From positions 303,776,150-303,840,149 of the forward strand of contig NC_064619.1 in the NCBI RefSeq assembly GCF_023898315.1: a stretch of DNA of 64,000 bases, given 5' to 3'. The notes beneath the pieces are model-generated. The model was not told the DNA's origin and searched no databases. It was given only the letters and a program-made list of their open reading frames with translations. The position numbers were made by a program, and so were the translations under genes. Positions 1 to 9,720 of this stretch are shown here, one piece after another; within the stretch, counting starts at the first letter, position 1; the number at the start of each line of letters is the position of its first letter. Source of the DNA: Schistocerca nitens. Taxonomy: Eukaryota; Arthropoda; Insecta; Orthoptera; Acrididae.

Positions 1-553
1 GTCGTATGCAGTCCTGATTGTGGCGCTCACCTGCACGGCGCCAAACACGCATACGACCATCATTGGCACCAAGGCAGAAGCGACTCTCATCGCTGAAGAC
101 GACACGTCTCCATTCGTCCCTCCATTCACGCCTGTCGCGACACCACTGGAGGCGGGCTGCACGATGTTGGGGCGTCAGCGGAAGACGGCCTAATGGTGTG
201 CGGGACCGTAGTCCAGCTTCTTGGAGACGGTTGCGAATGGTCCTCGCCGATACCACAGGAGCAACAGTGTCCCTAATTTGCTGGGAAGTGGCGGTGCGGT
301 CCCCTACGGCACTGCGTAGGATCCTACGGTCTTGGCGTGCATCCGTGCGTCGCTGCGGTCCGGTCCCAGGTCGACGGGCACGTGCACCTTCCGCCGACCA
401 CTGGCGACAACATCGATGTACTGTGGAGACCTCACGCCCCACGTGTTGAGCAATTCGGCGGTACGTCCACCCGGCCTCCCGCATGCCCACTATACGCCCT
501 CGCTCAAAGTCCGTCAACTGCACATACGGTTCACGTCCACGCTGTCGCGGCAT
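1..553 (-). CDS. Tc1-like transposase, N-terminal 184 codons (partial)
   Basis: This is the N-terminal part of a DDE transposase that would bind the element ends and catalyse cut-and-paste transposition in the nucleus. The start is the ATG read from 553, which matches the first Met of the copy-2 protein before PRQRGREPYVQL. The frame stays open to the window edge. Substitutions relative to copy 2 are silent or missense (for example Y to H in the first helix-turn-helix, G to V, H to Q), with no stop. The first catalytic Asp (in the VFSDES block) is included; the second Asp and the Glu lie off the edge. Coding capacity therefore looks intact as far as can be seen. Confidence 0.8.
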   Translation of the reverse strand, partial: MPRQRGREPYVQLTDFERGRIVGMREAGWTYRRIAQHVGREVSTVHRCCRQWSAEGARARRPGTGPQRRTDARQDRRILRSAVGDRTATSQQIRDTVAPVVSARTIRNRLQEAGLRSRTPLGRLPLTPQHRAARLQWCRDRREWRDEWRRVVFSDESRFCLGANDGRMRVWRRAGERHNQDCIR

Positions 554-799
554 GCTACCAGTGTTAAAGACTGCGATGGAGCTCCGTATGCCACGGCAAA
601 CTGGCTGACACTGACGGCGGCGGTGCACAAATGCTGCGCAGCTAGCGCCATTCGACGGCCAACACCGCGGTTCCTGGTGTGTCCGCTGTGCCGTGCTTGT
701 GATCATTGCTTGTACAGCCCTCTCGCAGTGTCCGGAGCAAGTGTGGTGGGTCTGACACACCGGTGTCAATGTGTTCTTTTTTCCATTTCCAGGAGTGTA
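1..799 (-). mobile_element. Tc1-like DNA transposon, copy 1 (cut by window start)
   Basis: This is the upstream member of a head-to-tail pair. Positions 1-799 match 1429-2227 with roughly nine substitutions and no indels that I can see. Its right inverted end (about 775-799) reads as the reverse complement of the left end of copy 2. The element stops at 799 and is followed by a single TA (800-801), after which copy 2 begins. The other end lies outside the window, so full length is unknown; by comparison with copy 2 about 627 bp are missing. Confidence 0.9.
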
Positions 800-801
800 T
801 A

Positions 802-2227
802 TACACTCCTGGAAATTGAAATAAGAACACCGTGAATTCATTGTCCCAGGAAGGGGAAACTTTATTGACACATTCCTGGGGTCAGATACATCACATGATC
901 ACACTGACAGAACCACAGGCACATAGACACAGGCAACAGAGCATGCACAATGTCGGCACTAGTACAGTGTATATCCACCTTTCGCAGCAATGCAGGCTGC
1001 TATTCTCCCATGGAGACGATCGTAGAGATGCTGGATGTAGTCCTGTGGAACGGCTTGCCATGCCATTTCCACCTGGCACCTCAGTTGGACCAGCGTTCGT
1101 GCTGGACGTGCAGACCGCGTGAGACGACACGTCATCCAGTCCCAAACATGCTCAATGGGGGACAGATCCGGAGATCTTGCTGGCCAGGGTAGTTGACTTA
1201 CACCTTCTAGAGCACGTTGGGTGGCACGGGATACATGCGGACGTGCATTGTCCTGTTGGAACAGCAAGTTCCCTTGCCGGTCTAGGAATGGCAGAACGAT
1301 GGGTTCGATGACGGTTTGGATGTACCGTGCACTATTCAGTGTCCCCTCGACGATCACCAGTGGTGTACGGCCAGTGTAGGAGATCGCTCCCCACACCATG
1401 ATGCCGGGTGTTGGCCCTGTGTGCCTCGGTCGTATGCAGTCCTGATTGTGGCGCTCACCTGCACGGCGCCAAACACGCATACGACCATCATTGGCACCAA
1501 GGCAGAAGCGACTCTCATCGCTGAAGACGACACGTCTCCATTCGTCCCTCCATTCACGCCTGTCGCGACACCACTGGAGGCGGGCTGCACGATGTTGGGG
1601 CGTGAGCGGAAGACGGCCTAACGGTGTGCGGGACCGTAGCCCAGCTTCGTGGAGACGGTTGCGAATGGTCCTCGCCGATACCCCAGGAGCAACAGTGTCC
1701 CTAATTTGCTGGGAAGTGGCGGTGCGGTCCCCTACGGCACTGCGTAGGATCCTACGGTCTTGGCGTGCATCCGTGCGTCGCTGCGGTCCGGTCCCAGGTC
1801 GACGGGCACGTGCACCTTCCGCCGACCACTGGCGACAACATCGATGTACTGTGGAGACCTCACGCCCCACGTATTGAGCAATTCGGCGGTACGTCCACCC
1901 GGCCTCCCGCATGCCCACTATACGCCCTCGCTCAAAGTCCGTCAACTGCACATACGGTTCACGTCCACGCTGTCGCGGCATGCTACCAGTGTTAAAGACT
2001 GCGATGGAGCTCCGTATGCCACGGAAAACTGGCTGACACTGACGGCGGCGGTGCACAAATGCTGCGCAGCTAGCGCCATTCGACGGCCAACACCGCGGTT
2101 CCTGGTGTGTCCGCTGTGCCGTGCGTGTGATCATTGCTTGTACAGCCCTCTCGCAGTGTCCGGAGCAAGTATGGTGGGTCTGACACACCGGTGTCAATGT
2201 GTTCTTTTTTCCATTTCCAGGAGTGTA
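802..2227 (-). mobile_element. Tc1-like DNA transposon, copy 2 (complete, 1426 bp)
   Basis: Complete element flanked by TA on both sides (800-801 and 2228-2229). The left end starts TACACTCCTGGAAATTGAAA and the right end is its near-perfect inverse (about 28 bp). One transposase gene occupies most of the interior on the minus strand. TA duplication, short terminal inverted repeats, about 1.4 kb length and a single DDE gene are the defining features of the Tc1/mariner superfamily. The TA at 800-801 is shared with copy 1, so the two elements abut exactly. Confidence 0.93.
959..1981 (-). CDS. Tc1-like DDE transposase (340 aa)
   Basis: Predicted nuclear transposase. The frame extends upstream to 2233, but that would run into the terminal inverted repeat, so I take the internal Met at 1979-1981 (MPRQRGREPY) as start, giving a normal 340-aa Tc1-type length. 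Residues about 10-55 and 85-125 look like the paired helix-turn-helix DNA-binding region. The catalytic triad is visible as D155 (VFSDESRF), D244 (FQQDNARPH) and E277 (SPDLSPIEHVW). D244 and E277 are separated by 32 residues, two fewer than the usual Tc1 34. There are no frameshifts or stops, which is unusual in this window and suggests recent activity. The protein could be functional; activity is untested. Confidence 0.88.
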   Translation of the reverse strand: MPRQRGREPYVQLTDFERGRIVGMREAGWTYRRIAQYVGREVSTVHRCCRQWSAEGARARRPGTGPQRRTDARQDRRILRSAVGDRTATSQQIRDTVAPGVSARTIRNRLHEAGLRSRTPLGRLPLTPQHRAARLQWCRDRREWRDEWRRVVFSDESRFCLGANDGRMRVWRRAGERHNQDCIRPRHTGPTPGIMVWGAISYTGRTPLVIVEGTLNSARYIQTVIEPIVLPFLDRQGNLLFQQDNARPHVSRATQRALEGVSQLPWPARSPDLSPIEHVWDWMTCRLTRSARPARTLVQLRCQVEMAWQAVPQDYIQHLYDRLHGRIAACIAAKGGYTLY

Positions 2228-2229
2228 TA

Positions 2230-2777
2230 TCACCGGTTATTGTAAGATGACTATTAAAAGATTATAATTAATGTTAGTCTGGTTGGGAATTTGGTAAGCT
2301 AGACTGGATACCTGGTGAAACAGTTGCTCAGTAATGCAAGGTTAACTTCCCCAGATAGCCCACAGCTTTTAACCCGCTTTTATTGTCTTGAATATCAGCA
2401 CCGCTTTCAGACCAACTTAATGCATCAACATTACAATATGTTCCGTTTTCGCATTACATCGACTGCACTGTTTTCTGCGTCCACCAAACCCCTCCCCACG
2501 ACACGCTTTCCTTTATATATTTCCCACTGCTATTGCTGCCACCTGTTGCCTGTGAGTGGTTATTGCATGTTGATGCTGAACGTAGGTGGTGGTCACATTA
2601 ATGTTATTGGACCGTGTATTATACCGATCAACACGTACGAATCACATATGTACTCAAAATGTAGATAGGTTTTAGGGTTGTCTCTCTTCCAAAACAGCCG
2701 TTATTCATCACAGTCATCCTTAGGGAGAACAGATACAGCATTTGTTTCTTGACTGCGCTTCGCAACAGGTAAAAAAC
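2230..2777. other. Unrecognised intergenic sequence
   Basis: No known element recognised. A 117-codon plus-strand frame (2315-2668) has no family resemblance that I can see and is Cys/His-rich by chance composition. Confidence 0.4.
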
Positions 2778-3400
2778 TACGAGGGCTATTCGAAAAGTAA
2801 CGTTCGATCGGTCGCGAAATGGAAACGTATGTACAAACCAAAAATATTTATCTACAACTGTTTGCTACAACTTCCAGCTACTTATCTACGTAGTCGGCGT
2901 TCTAACTTAGACATCTGTCATAGCGTTGCACCAACTTTCCAATATCATCGTCATAGAAGGCAGCCGCCCGTGCTTTCCGCCAATTCATTACGCTGGTCTG
3001 TAGCTCGTTGTCTGTGCCAAAAGTTTGGCTTCATAGCCAGCAGTTCATGTGAGCAGAGATGAACCTCAGGGGGAGCCAATTATGGGTTGTATTGTGGGTG
3101 ATCAAACACTTCCTATCGAAAACGCTGCAGGAGCATCTTCATTGCCCCTGCAGAGTGCGGCAGAGAATTGTTGTGTAGAACGAAACGCATGACAGTTATG
3201 TTATGTGGGTTGCATAGCTTGAGGCGAAATCTTTCAGCAGGCCCTCATACTCGGCGGGAGACATTACTTCTAGTCATCTTTACGTTCTCATTGTGAGCTC
3301 AGAAGAGAGCAACGTGCCGCAATCGACAGACCTCCTAGAGACACTCCCCAACACATCTGTGCAAAGCTTCATAAGATTTTCCACTGTGGTTTCCAATTCA
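2778..3400 (-). pseudogene. Mariner-like transposase remnant
   Basis: A decayed mariner-type transposon. The right end at 2778 reads TACGAGGGCTATTCGAAAAG, a typical mariner-like terminal sequence. Translating the minus strand gives the C-terminal part of a mariner transposase in pieces: a block like HSAGAMKMLL near 3130-3170 (the region that normally holds the second catalytic Asp, here degraded), EVFDHPQYNP near 3090-3110, and a C-terminus like DDDIGKLVQRYDRCLS near 2900-2960. Several stops and frameshifts break it, and the catalytic region is not intact. The 5' end of the element was not located, so the right boundary is approximate. Confidence 0.65.
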
Positions 3401-3784
3401 CGCCCGAGCGGACCGTACTTTCCGATTATCTCCCGTAGGTGCTGTGATAGCTAACAGCATGACTCTCCGGTCATTTCGAATACCTTTTATCGCTTCCGTT
3501 TTTCAGATGTGAGAATCAGGAAATACGAATATTTGGTACGAATTTGATAACACTTCCTTTGATGCTGACGATAGTTCTTTATTCATCATACGTTGTGTGA
3601 CCCACTAATGATCTGAATCCGAAAACGCTATGGTGAACGAAACGACTGCCGTGGTGTTGTGTTTTTGAAAGCCAGTAGGTGCAAATAGCACTGTGAACAA
3701 TATTCTGTAGCGTGGACTAACTCCGTCAGTTTGTTATTTGCGTTAGATCTTTGCGCTGAAATGTACCTCGCATATGTGAATGTA
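3401..3784. other. Unassigned sequence between two DNA elements
   Basis: May include the 5' part of the mariner remnant, but I could not align it. No reading frame of note. Confidence 0.35.
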
Positions 3785-4061
3785 CAGGCTGTCCCAGGAG
3801 GAATGGTCAGTACTCAGGGATATGACAGGAACGATCATTCGAAGCAAAAAATGTGTAGTTAACATGTGCTCTAAAACGTATACCTTAAAAGAGCTGTGAG
3901 CACTTACTCATTAGCAAAGATGTAGCACAGAATCAAAGATGAACAAATACTCGTAGCTCTTAACGTATGCGTTTTACAGCACATGTTTATACACATTTTT
4001 GCTTCGAATGACTGTTCCTGTCATACCCCTGAATATTCCATTCCTGCTGGAACACTCTGCA
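3785..4061. mobile_element. MITE with about 100-bp terminal inverted repeats
   Basis: A 277-bp non-coding palindromic element. The left arm (3785 to about 3883, starting CAGGCTGTCCCAGGAGGAAT) is the imperfect reverse complement of the right arm (about 3963-4061). TA flanks both sides (3783-3784 and 4062-4063), as expected for a Tc1/mariner-mobilised MITE. Only about 80 bp separate the arms and there is no coding capacity, so it would depend on a transposase in trans. Confidence 0.8.
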
Positions 4062-4063
4062 TA

Positions 4064-4830
4064 GTCCAGCAAAATTCGTAATCTGCGATCCCAATTATTC
4101 CAGTAGTTCCATTTTAGTATGTTATATACACTGCACCCCCTGTTGTAAAATCAAAGTTTTTTATATTGGAGCGCATGTGAGAGTGGAGCCATGCTGAAAA
4201 AAACTAGCCTTAATCACGACAAAATCTTTTTCTCCATCTATCTCCTTTCCAGTGGAAATTTCGATTAAAGTAGTCTGAATAATTTTTGTAGAGTAAAGAT
4301 TTACTATAAACTTGTATTTATATTTTTTTCTTTCCTTATAGTTTTCTTGATATTTTTCCTTTGTAATGTGTATGAGTTAGCAAAAACATGTATTTTCCAC
4401 GAATAGGTTTGATTTGCTGTTGGTACTTCGTTACAAGAACAATTTTGAGAAAAGAAAAATTAACTAACAGCAATGCAGTACACCATAAAATTTGATATAA
4501 GACGTATAAGCTGTACAAAGATAAACCTGCACTCTCGGTATAACTGATAGAGCTGCGCCCCCCCCCCCCCCACCCTTCCCTCCCCCGAAGTGGCACCCTG
4601 CCACCCTACACAAATACCAGAGTAGCATACTGATCCTCTGAAGATATGGGAAAAAGAAGAAGAAGAGCAGATAATTTAAATCTGAACACCATCTTAGTTC
4701 ATGTGTTATAGTTTACAGCCTGAAACATTCCAAAACAAGTTTAAAACATTTCAACTCCTGTTTTTTACGGGTATTAACCGACGTGCGAAGTTTCGCTAAC
4801 CATGTCAGATAATTTTCGATAACAGGAGCT
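4064..4830. other. AT-rich spacer with a poly-C run
   Basis: No gene recognised. Contains an uninterrupted run of about 14 C at 4558-4571. The 86-codon minus-strand frame across it is Gly/Arg-rich only because of this run. Confidence 0.5.
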
Positions 4831-4857
4831 CCTGACATGTTGTTGTTGTTGTGGTCT

Positions 4858-5250
4858 TCAGTCCTGAGACTGGTTTGATGCAGCTCTCCATGCTACACTA
4901 TCCTGTGCAAGCTTCTTCATCTCCCAGTACCTACTGCAACCTACATCCTTCTGAATCTGTTTAGTGTATTCATCTCTTGGTCTCCCTCTACGATTTTTAC
5001 CCTCTACGCTTCCCTCCAATACTAAATTGGTGATCCCTTGATGCCTCAGAACATGTCCTACCAACCGATCCCTTCTTCTAGTCAAGTTGTGCCATAAACT
5101 TCTCTTCTCCCAAATCCTATTCAATATCTCCTCATTAGTTATACGATCTACCCATCTAATCTTCAGCATTCTTCTGTAGCACCACATTTCGAAAGCTTCT
5201 ATTCTCTTCTTGTCCATACTAGTTATCGTCCATGTTTCACTTCCATACAT
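4858..5250 (-). pseudogene. RTE LINE C-terminal domain (frameshifted from RT)
   Basis: Continuation of the reverse transcriptase protein in a different frame. It opens with MYGSETWTITSMDKKRIEAF, then a Trp/Arg-rich region and GRPRDEYTKQIQKDVG near the end, all characteristic of the C-terminus of RTE-type ORF2. The initiating Met is internal to the original protein, not a true start. It ends just before the (TTG)n tail. Confidence 0.85.
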
Positions 5251-5273
5251 GGCTACACTCCATACAAATACTT

Positions 5274-6626
5274 TCAGAAATGACTTCCTGACACATCTAT
5301 ACTCGATATTAACAAATGTCTCTTCTTCAGAAACGCTTTCCTTGCCATTGCCAGTCTACATTTTATATCCTCTCTACTTCGACCATCATCAGTTATTTTG
5401 CTCCCTAAATAGCAAAACTCCTTTACTACTTCAAGTGCCTCATTTCCTAATCTAATTCCCTCAGCATCACCCGACTTAATTCGACTACATTCCGTTATCC
5501 TCGTTTTGCTTTTGTTGATGTTCTTCTTATATCCTCCTTTCAAGACACTGACCATTCCGTTCAACTGCTCTTCCAAGTCCTTGGCTGTCTCTGACAGAAT
5601 TACAATGTCATTGGCGAACCTTAAAGGTTTTATTTCTTCTCCATGGATTTTAAAACCTACTCCGAATTTTTCTTTTGTTTCCTTTACTGCTTGCTCAATA
5701 TACAGATTGAACAACATCGGGGAGAGGCTACAACCCTGTCTTACTCCCTTCCCAACCACTGCTTCCCTTTCATGTCCCTCGACTCTTATAACTGTCGTCT
5801 GGTTTCTGTACAAATTATAAATAGCCTTTCGCTCCCTGTATTTTACCCCTGCCACCTTCAGAATTTGAAAGAGAGTATTCCAGTCAACATTGTCAAAAGC
5901 TTTCTCTAAGTCTACAAATGCTAGAAACGTAGGTTTGCCTTTTCTTAATCTAGCTTCTAAAATAAGTCGTAGGGTCAGTATTGCCTCACGTGTTCCAACA
6001 TTTCTACGGATTCCAAACTGATCTTCCCCGAGGTCGGCTTCTACCAGTTTTTCCATTCGTCTGTAAAGAATTCGTAGTATTTTGCAGCCGTGACTTATTA
6101 AACTGATAGTTCGGTAATTTTCACATCTGTCAACGCCTGCTTTCTTTGGGATTGGAATTATTATATTCTTCTTGAAGTCTGAGGGTATTTCGACTGTCTC
6201 ATACATTTTGCTTACCAGATGGTAGAGTTTTGTCAGGACTCGCTCTCCCAAGGCTGTCAGTAGTTCTAAAGGTATGTTGTCTACTCCTGAGGCCTTGTTT
6301 CGATTCAGGTCTTTCAGTACTCTATCAAACTCTTCACGCAGTATGATATCTCCCATTTCATCTTCATCTACATCCTCTTCCATTTCTATAACATTGCCCT
6401 CAAGTACATCGCCCTTGAATAGACCCTCTATATACTCCTTCCACCTTTCTGCTTTCCCTTCTTTGCTTAGAACTGGGTTTCTATCTGAGCTCTTGATATT
6501 TATACAAGTGGTTCTCTTTTCTCCAAAGGTCTCTTTAATTTTCCTGTAGGCAGTATCTATCTTACCCCTAGTGAGATAAGCCTCTACATCCTTACATTTG
6601 TCCTCTAGCCATGTCTGCTTAGCCAT
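5274..6626 (-). pseudogene. RTE LINE reverse transcriptase domain (450-codon open segment)
   Basis: Reverse transcriptase of the RTE-type LINE. Motifs in order: PSDFKKNIIIPIPKK and ENYRTISLIS, then AFVDLEKAFDNVDW (first catalytic Asp), GVRQGCSLSPMLFNLYIE, and FANDIVILSE where FADD is expected. The second catalytic aspartate pair therefore reads N-D and activity would be lost. Upstream, an in-frame TGA at 6705-6707 interrupts the sequence (probably an Arg codon originally), and a frameshift near 6960 separates the endonuclease fragment. Downstream, a frameshift near 5270-5320 moves the C-terminal part to another frame. Confidence 0.85.
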
Positions 6627-7024
6627 TTTGCACTTCCTGTCGATCTCATTTTTGAGACGTTTGTATTCCTTTTTGCCTGCTTCATTTACTGCATTTTTAT
6701 ATTTTCACCTTTCGTCAATTAGATTCAATATTTCTTCTGTCACCGAAGGATTTCTACTAGCCCTCATCTTTTTACCTACTTGATCCTCTGCTGCCTTCAC
6801 TACTTCATCCCTCCAAGCGACCCATTCTTCTTCTACTGTATTTCTTTCCCCCATTCTTGTCAATTGTTCCCTTATGCTCTCCCTGAAACTCTGTACAACC
6901 TCTGGTTCTTTCAGTTTATCCAGGTCCCATCTCCTTGATTCCCACCTTTTTGCAGTTTCTTCAGTTTTAATCTGCAGTTCATAACCAATAGATTGTGGTC
7001 GGAGTCCACATCTGCCCCTGACAT

Positions 7025-8264
7025 ATGTCGTTCGAAATACAGTGTAGAACTGACAGGTAATTCGATAGTGTCTTTTGCGACCAATTTCAGGCTATATTGC
7101 TCGCGAAATTACCCGTGATTACCGCTCGTGCGATGGGCAGGGGTAGGAGGGTGGAGCGCGCTTAACGAATTCGTAATCAAAGAAACTACTTATTGTGTCA
7201 GATCATGGGATACACAACTGCGTAAGAGGTCACGTACAAATGATCCTCACTGTTGTAAATCACGTATCACCGAAATGAAACCCAGCAATAATCAATGACG
7301 ACTGCAGCGCCACGTCTTTGGCTTGAATGCAGAAGTTGACAACGAAATGAATCAACATATCAGCAGCTCGAATACGAGCGATCTCTACCATTTCAGTACT
7401 AGAAACACGAGCAGCATTGAAAATGTGGCAGCACTGTACTGGTATTAAAGATATGAATTGCAGTAAGATCATGACGATAATGCAAACGCACCTAATTTAA
7501 TGCGCGCAAGTAGAAAAAAATTTCAAAGGGCATTTTATTCCCTGAACCAACACCTATGATTTAAAAGGCAAATCGGTTTTCTGTCAAAAGTAGAAGACAA
7601 ATTCTAATGTACCGATTCCACCCATCGGCTTTGACCAATGATGTCATACTTAAGTCAAAAGGCGCTACATGGTGGCGATATCTAGGCAATGAGGCTTATT
7701 CGTAAACAAACTAATGCATCGCATACGTACACGAAAAAAATTGTTTATGCATAAGTACGATAAAATACCGTCGCAGTTCACGCGATTAATTACATAGCCA
7801 CAAATTATACCGTAAAGTAACTGAGGTTTCGAAAAATAAAGTAACAACAGATAAAAGGGAACATACATTCTCGAGATAAATTGTCATCGCAGTCTATGCG
7901 AGTAAATGAAACAATCACAGATGACCTTTAAAGTCCACTACAATACCACGCATCGCAAACTCGTAATATTATGGAATAGCGGTAATTTCTAATAATAAGT
8001 ATCGAATCTAAGGGGGCTACCGCGGAAAAAGAGGAGGGGGGGGGGGGGTCTTTGGCGGCACCGATCTAAAATCTAACAGAACAACTGAAAAATTAAATAG
8101 ATAGTAACACATAGGAAACGTGAGAAGGACGTTAGCCAGAAATACCAGTAAGGAGAAGACAATACAGAATTTCTAAAAGAAAAGGCACTACACTAGTAAC
8201 CAAAAACCCCAAAAATATAACAAATCTTGGAGTTAGAAGCTAGAATTAACAATTAAAGACTACT
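7025..8264. other. Unrecognised AT-rich sequence
   Basis: No element recognised. Small frames (for example 7260-7472 minus, 70 codons) have no motif. A G-rich run lies at about 8035-8048. Confidence 0.45.
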
Positions 8265-9720
8265 CCACGGTTTGTTATTTAGTAGTACAGAAAGCCATAT
8301 CATGCAGTTAAGTCATTAAGGAACTAGCAACCCACACCTAATAACAAAATGACATAACAAAGGAATGAGGAATTGACAATCAGAGCACATATGAAAATTC
8401 TACAATAAAGCTTAGTGAAAGTGTTCAATGGTTGCCTGAAATATTTATGTTTTGGTTTTTACACTCTGAACTAATACGAAAAATAAGGTTTCTGCAGTAG
8501 GTGTATGTACGCAATTCTTTGTTACAGGATTTCTGTTTCTGGTGTCGCTTTCTGCACTATTGCGGTAAATAACATACCCTGGAATCGATAACTAGAATTG
8601 GCCCAAGTAGATCAGTTCTAGTTACCAATTTCATGGTTCTTTATTCTTCATGTTTTCGCTGTTTGTCCCTGCAGTGGTTTGTTATAGAATTTCTGCTATT
8701 GGTGTGTGTTGTGCATTGTTTGAGAATTGTTATATATGGTATCACTCTAACTGTGCAGCCCACCTTCCGTTATTATGTAGAACTTCAATTAGGTGTGGAT
8801 TCCTAATTCGTTAAGGATTTAACTGCATGGTATCGCTGTCTGTACTACTGCAGAAACACGATAAATAACAAACCTATAGAGGTCAATTCTAGTTGTGCAT
8901 TTCAATGTTCGTTATTTATCGCGTTTATTGCAGTTGTACAGAAAGCGATACCGTACAGTTAAATCCGCATTCGGGGCGACGACGGTTCATACCCATGCCT
9001 GGTCGTCCAGATGTCGCTTTTCCGTGGTTTCCCTGAGTCGCTCTAGCCAAATGCCTGGATGGTTCCTTCGAAAGGGCACGGCCGATTTCCTTCCTCATTC
9101 TTGACACGATCCGAGCTTGTGCTCCGTCTCTCATAAACCGGTGTCGGCGGGACGTTAAACCTAATTTTCCTTCCTTCTTTTAGTTATATCCTTAAGCAAT
9201 TAACAATCCACACCCAATGAAGACGACATAATAAATTAACGTGAAATCAAATGTTGGAGTGACGGCACAATTGAAAATCCTAAAAGAATACAAAGTGCAC
9301 GTCAACTACAAAACACGAAACATTACAGTCATTAGTTCATTATTTTTAATGTTTTTGTAGTAGGTATGTGCTGTGGCCTGTTGTAGACTTTTATTTCTAT
9401 TATTGCTCTTTTGATGACAGTGAAAAATAATACATCTTGAAATCGGTAAACAGAATTGAACTATGTAGTTGTTAATCCAGAGTTCGTTGTTTTTCATGTT
9501 TTGCAATGGGTCTATGAAGTACTTTCTTTTACGATTTTAAATTTTGGTATTGATCTTTGTAATTAAACAAATAGTTCGCTTCTAAATATCGTCCCAGGTT
9601 CCGTTATTTTTCCTTGTTTTTTTCCGGTTACGAATTGCTTCGTTATGGATTTAACTTCCTCGTATCGCTTTCCATGCTACTGCAAAAGCGCTAAATACAA
9701 CAAACATTGCTATCGACAAC
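8265..9720. repeat. Cluster of inverted (foldback) repeats
   Basis: Several degenerate copies of one arm occur in alternating orientation. The clearest hairpin has arms at about 8813-8868 and 8912-8966: ATTTAACTGCATGGTATCGC on the left and its imperfect inverse on the right, about 55 bp each. Further copies of the same arm are at about 8265-8410 (inverse), 8680-8885 (direct), 9182-9300 (inverse, resuming after a SINE) and 9650-9710 (direct). Short AGAATTG/CTAGTT-type inverted motifs recur between arms. No coding sequence. This looks like a foldback transposon or a decayed array of palindromic MITEs. Confidence 0.6.
8967..9181 (+). mobile_element. tRNA-derived SINE (second family), 5'-truncated
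   Basis: The B-box-like GGTTCATACCC at about 8991 is followed by a body containing TTTTCCGTGGTTTCCCTGAG and GAAAGGGCACGGCCGATTTC, ending in GGCGGGACGTTAAAC and a pyrimidine tail. The same body is present inverted at 50708-50949. The insertion is flanked by AGTTAAATCC (8957-8966) and AGTTATATCC (9182-9191), a 10-bp target duplication with one mismatch, and it interrupts one foldback arm. The A-box half of the tRNA head is missing. Confidence 0.8.

Larger units (their letters stand above)
4839..7016 (-). mobile_element. RTE-type LINE, 5'-truncated, with target duplication
   Basis: Non-LTR retrotransposon on the minus strand. The 3' end at 4839 is a short (TTG)n, read as (CAA)n on the element strand, as in RTE elements. 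The element is flanked by the 8-bp direct repeat CCTGACAT (4831-4838 and 7017-7024). The 5' end is truncated inside the endonuclease domain: the most upstream piece (about 6970-7015) reads SGADVDSDHNLLV, the end of an APE endonuclease. Downstream come a linker, the reverse transcriptase and a C-terminal region. 5' truncation with a target duplication is the normal outcome of incomplete target-primed reverse transcription. Confidence 0.88.

Noticed and set aside
18..835. Plus-strand Arg/Ser-rich ORFs of 143 and 167 codons (and their duplicates at 1446-2245)
   Set aside because: They are antisense shadows of the GC-rich transposase gene; the minus-strand product has full Tc1 motifs.
2315..2668. 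117-codon ORF as a small host gene
   Set aside because: No domain, no splice or promoter evidence, composition as expected by chance.
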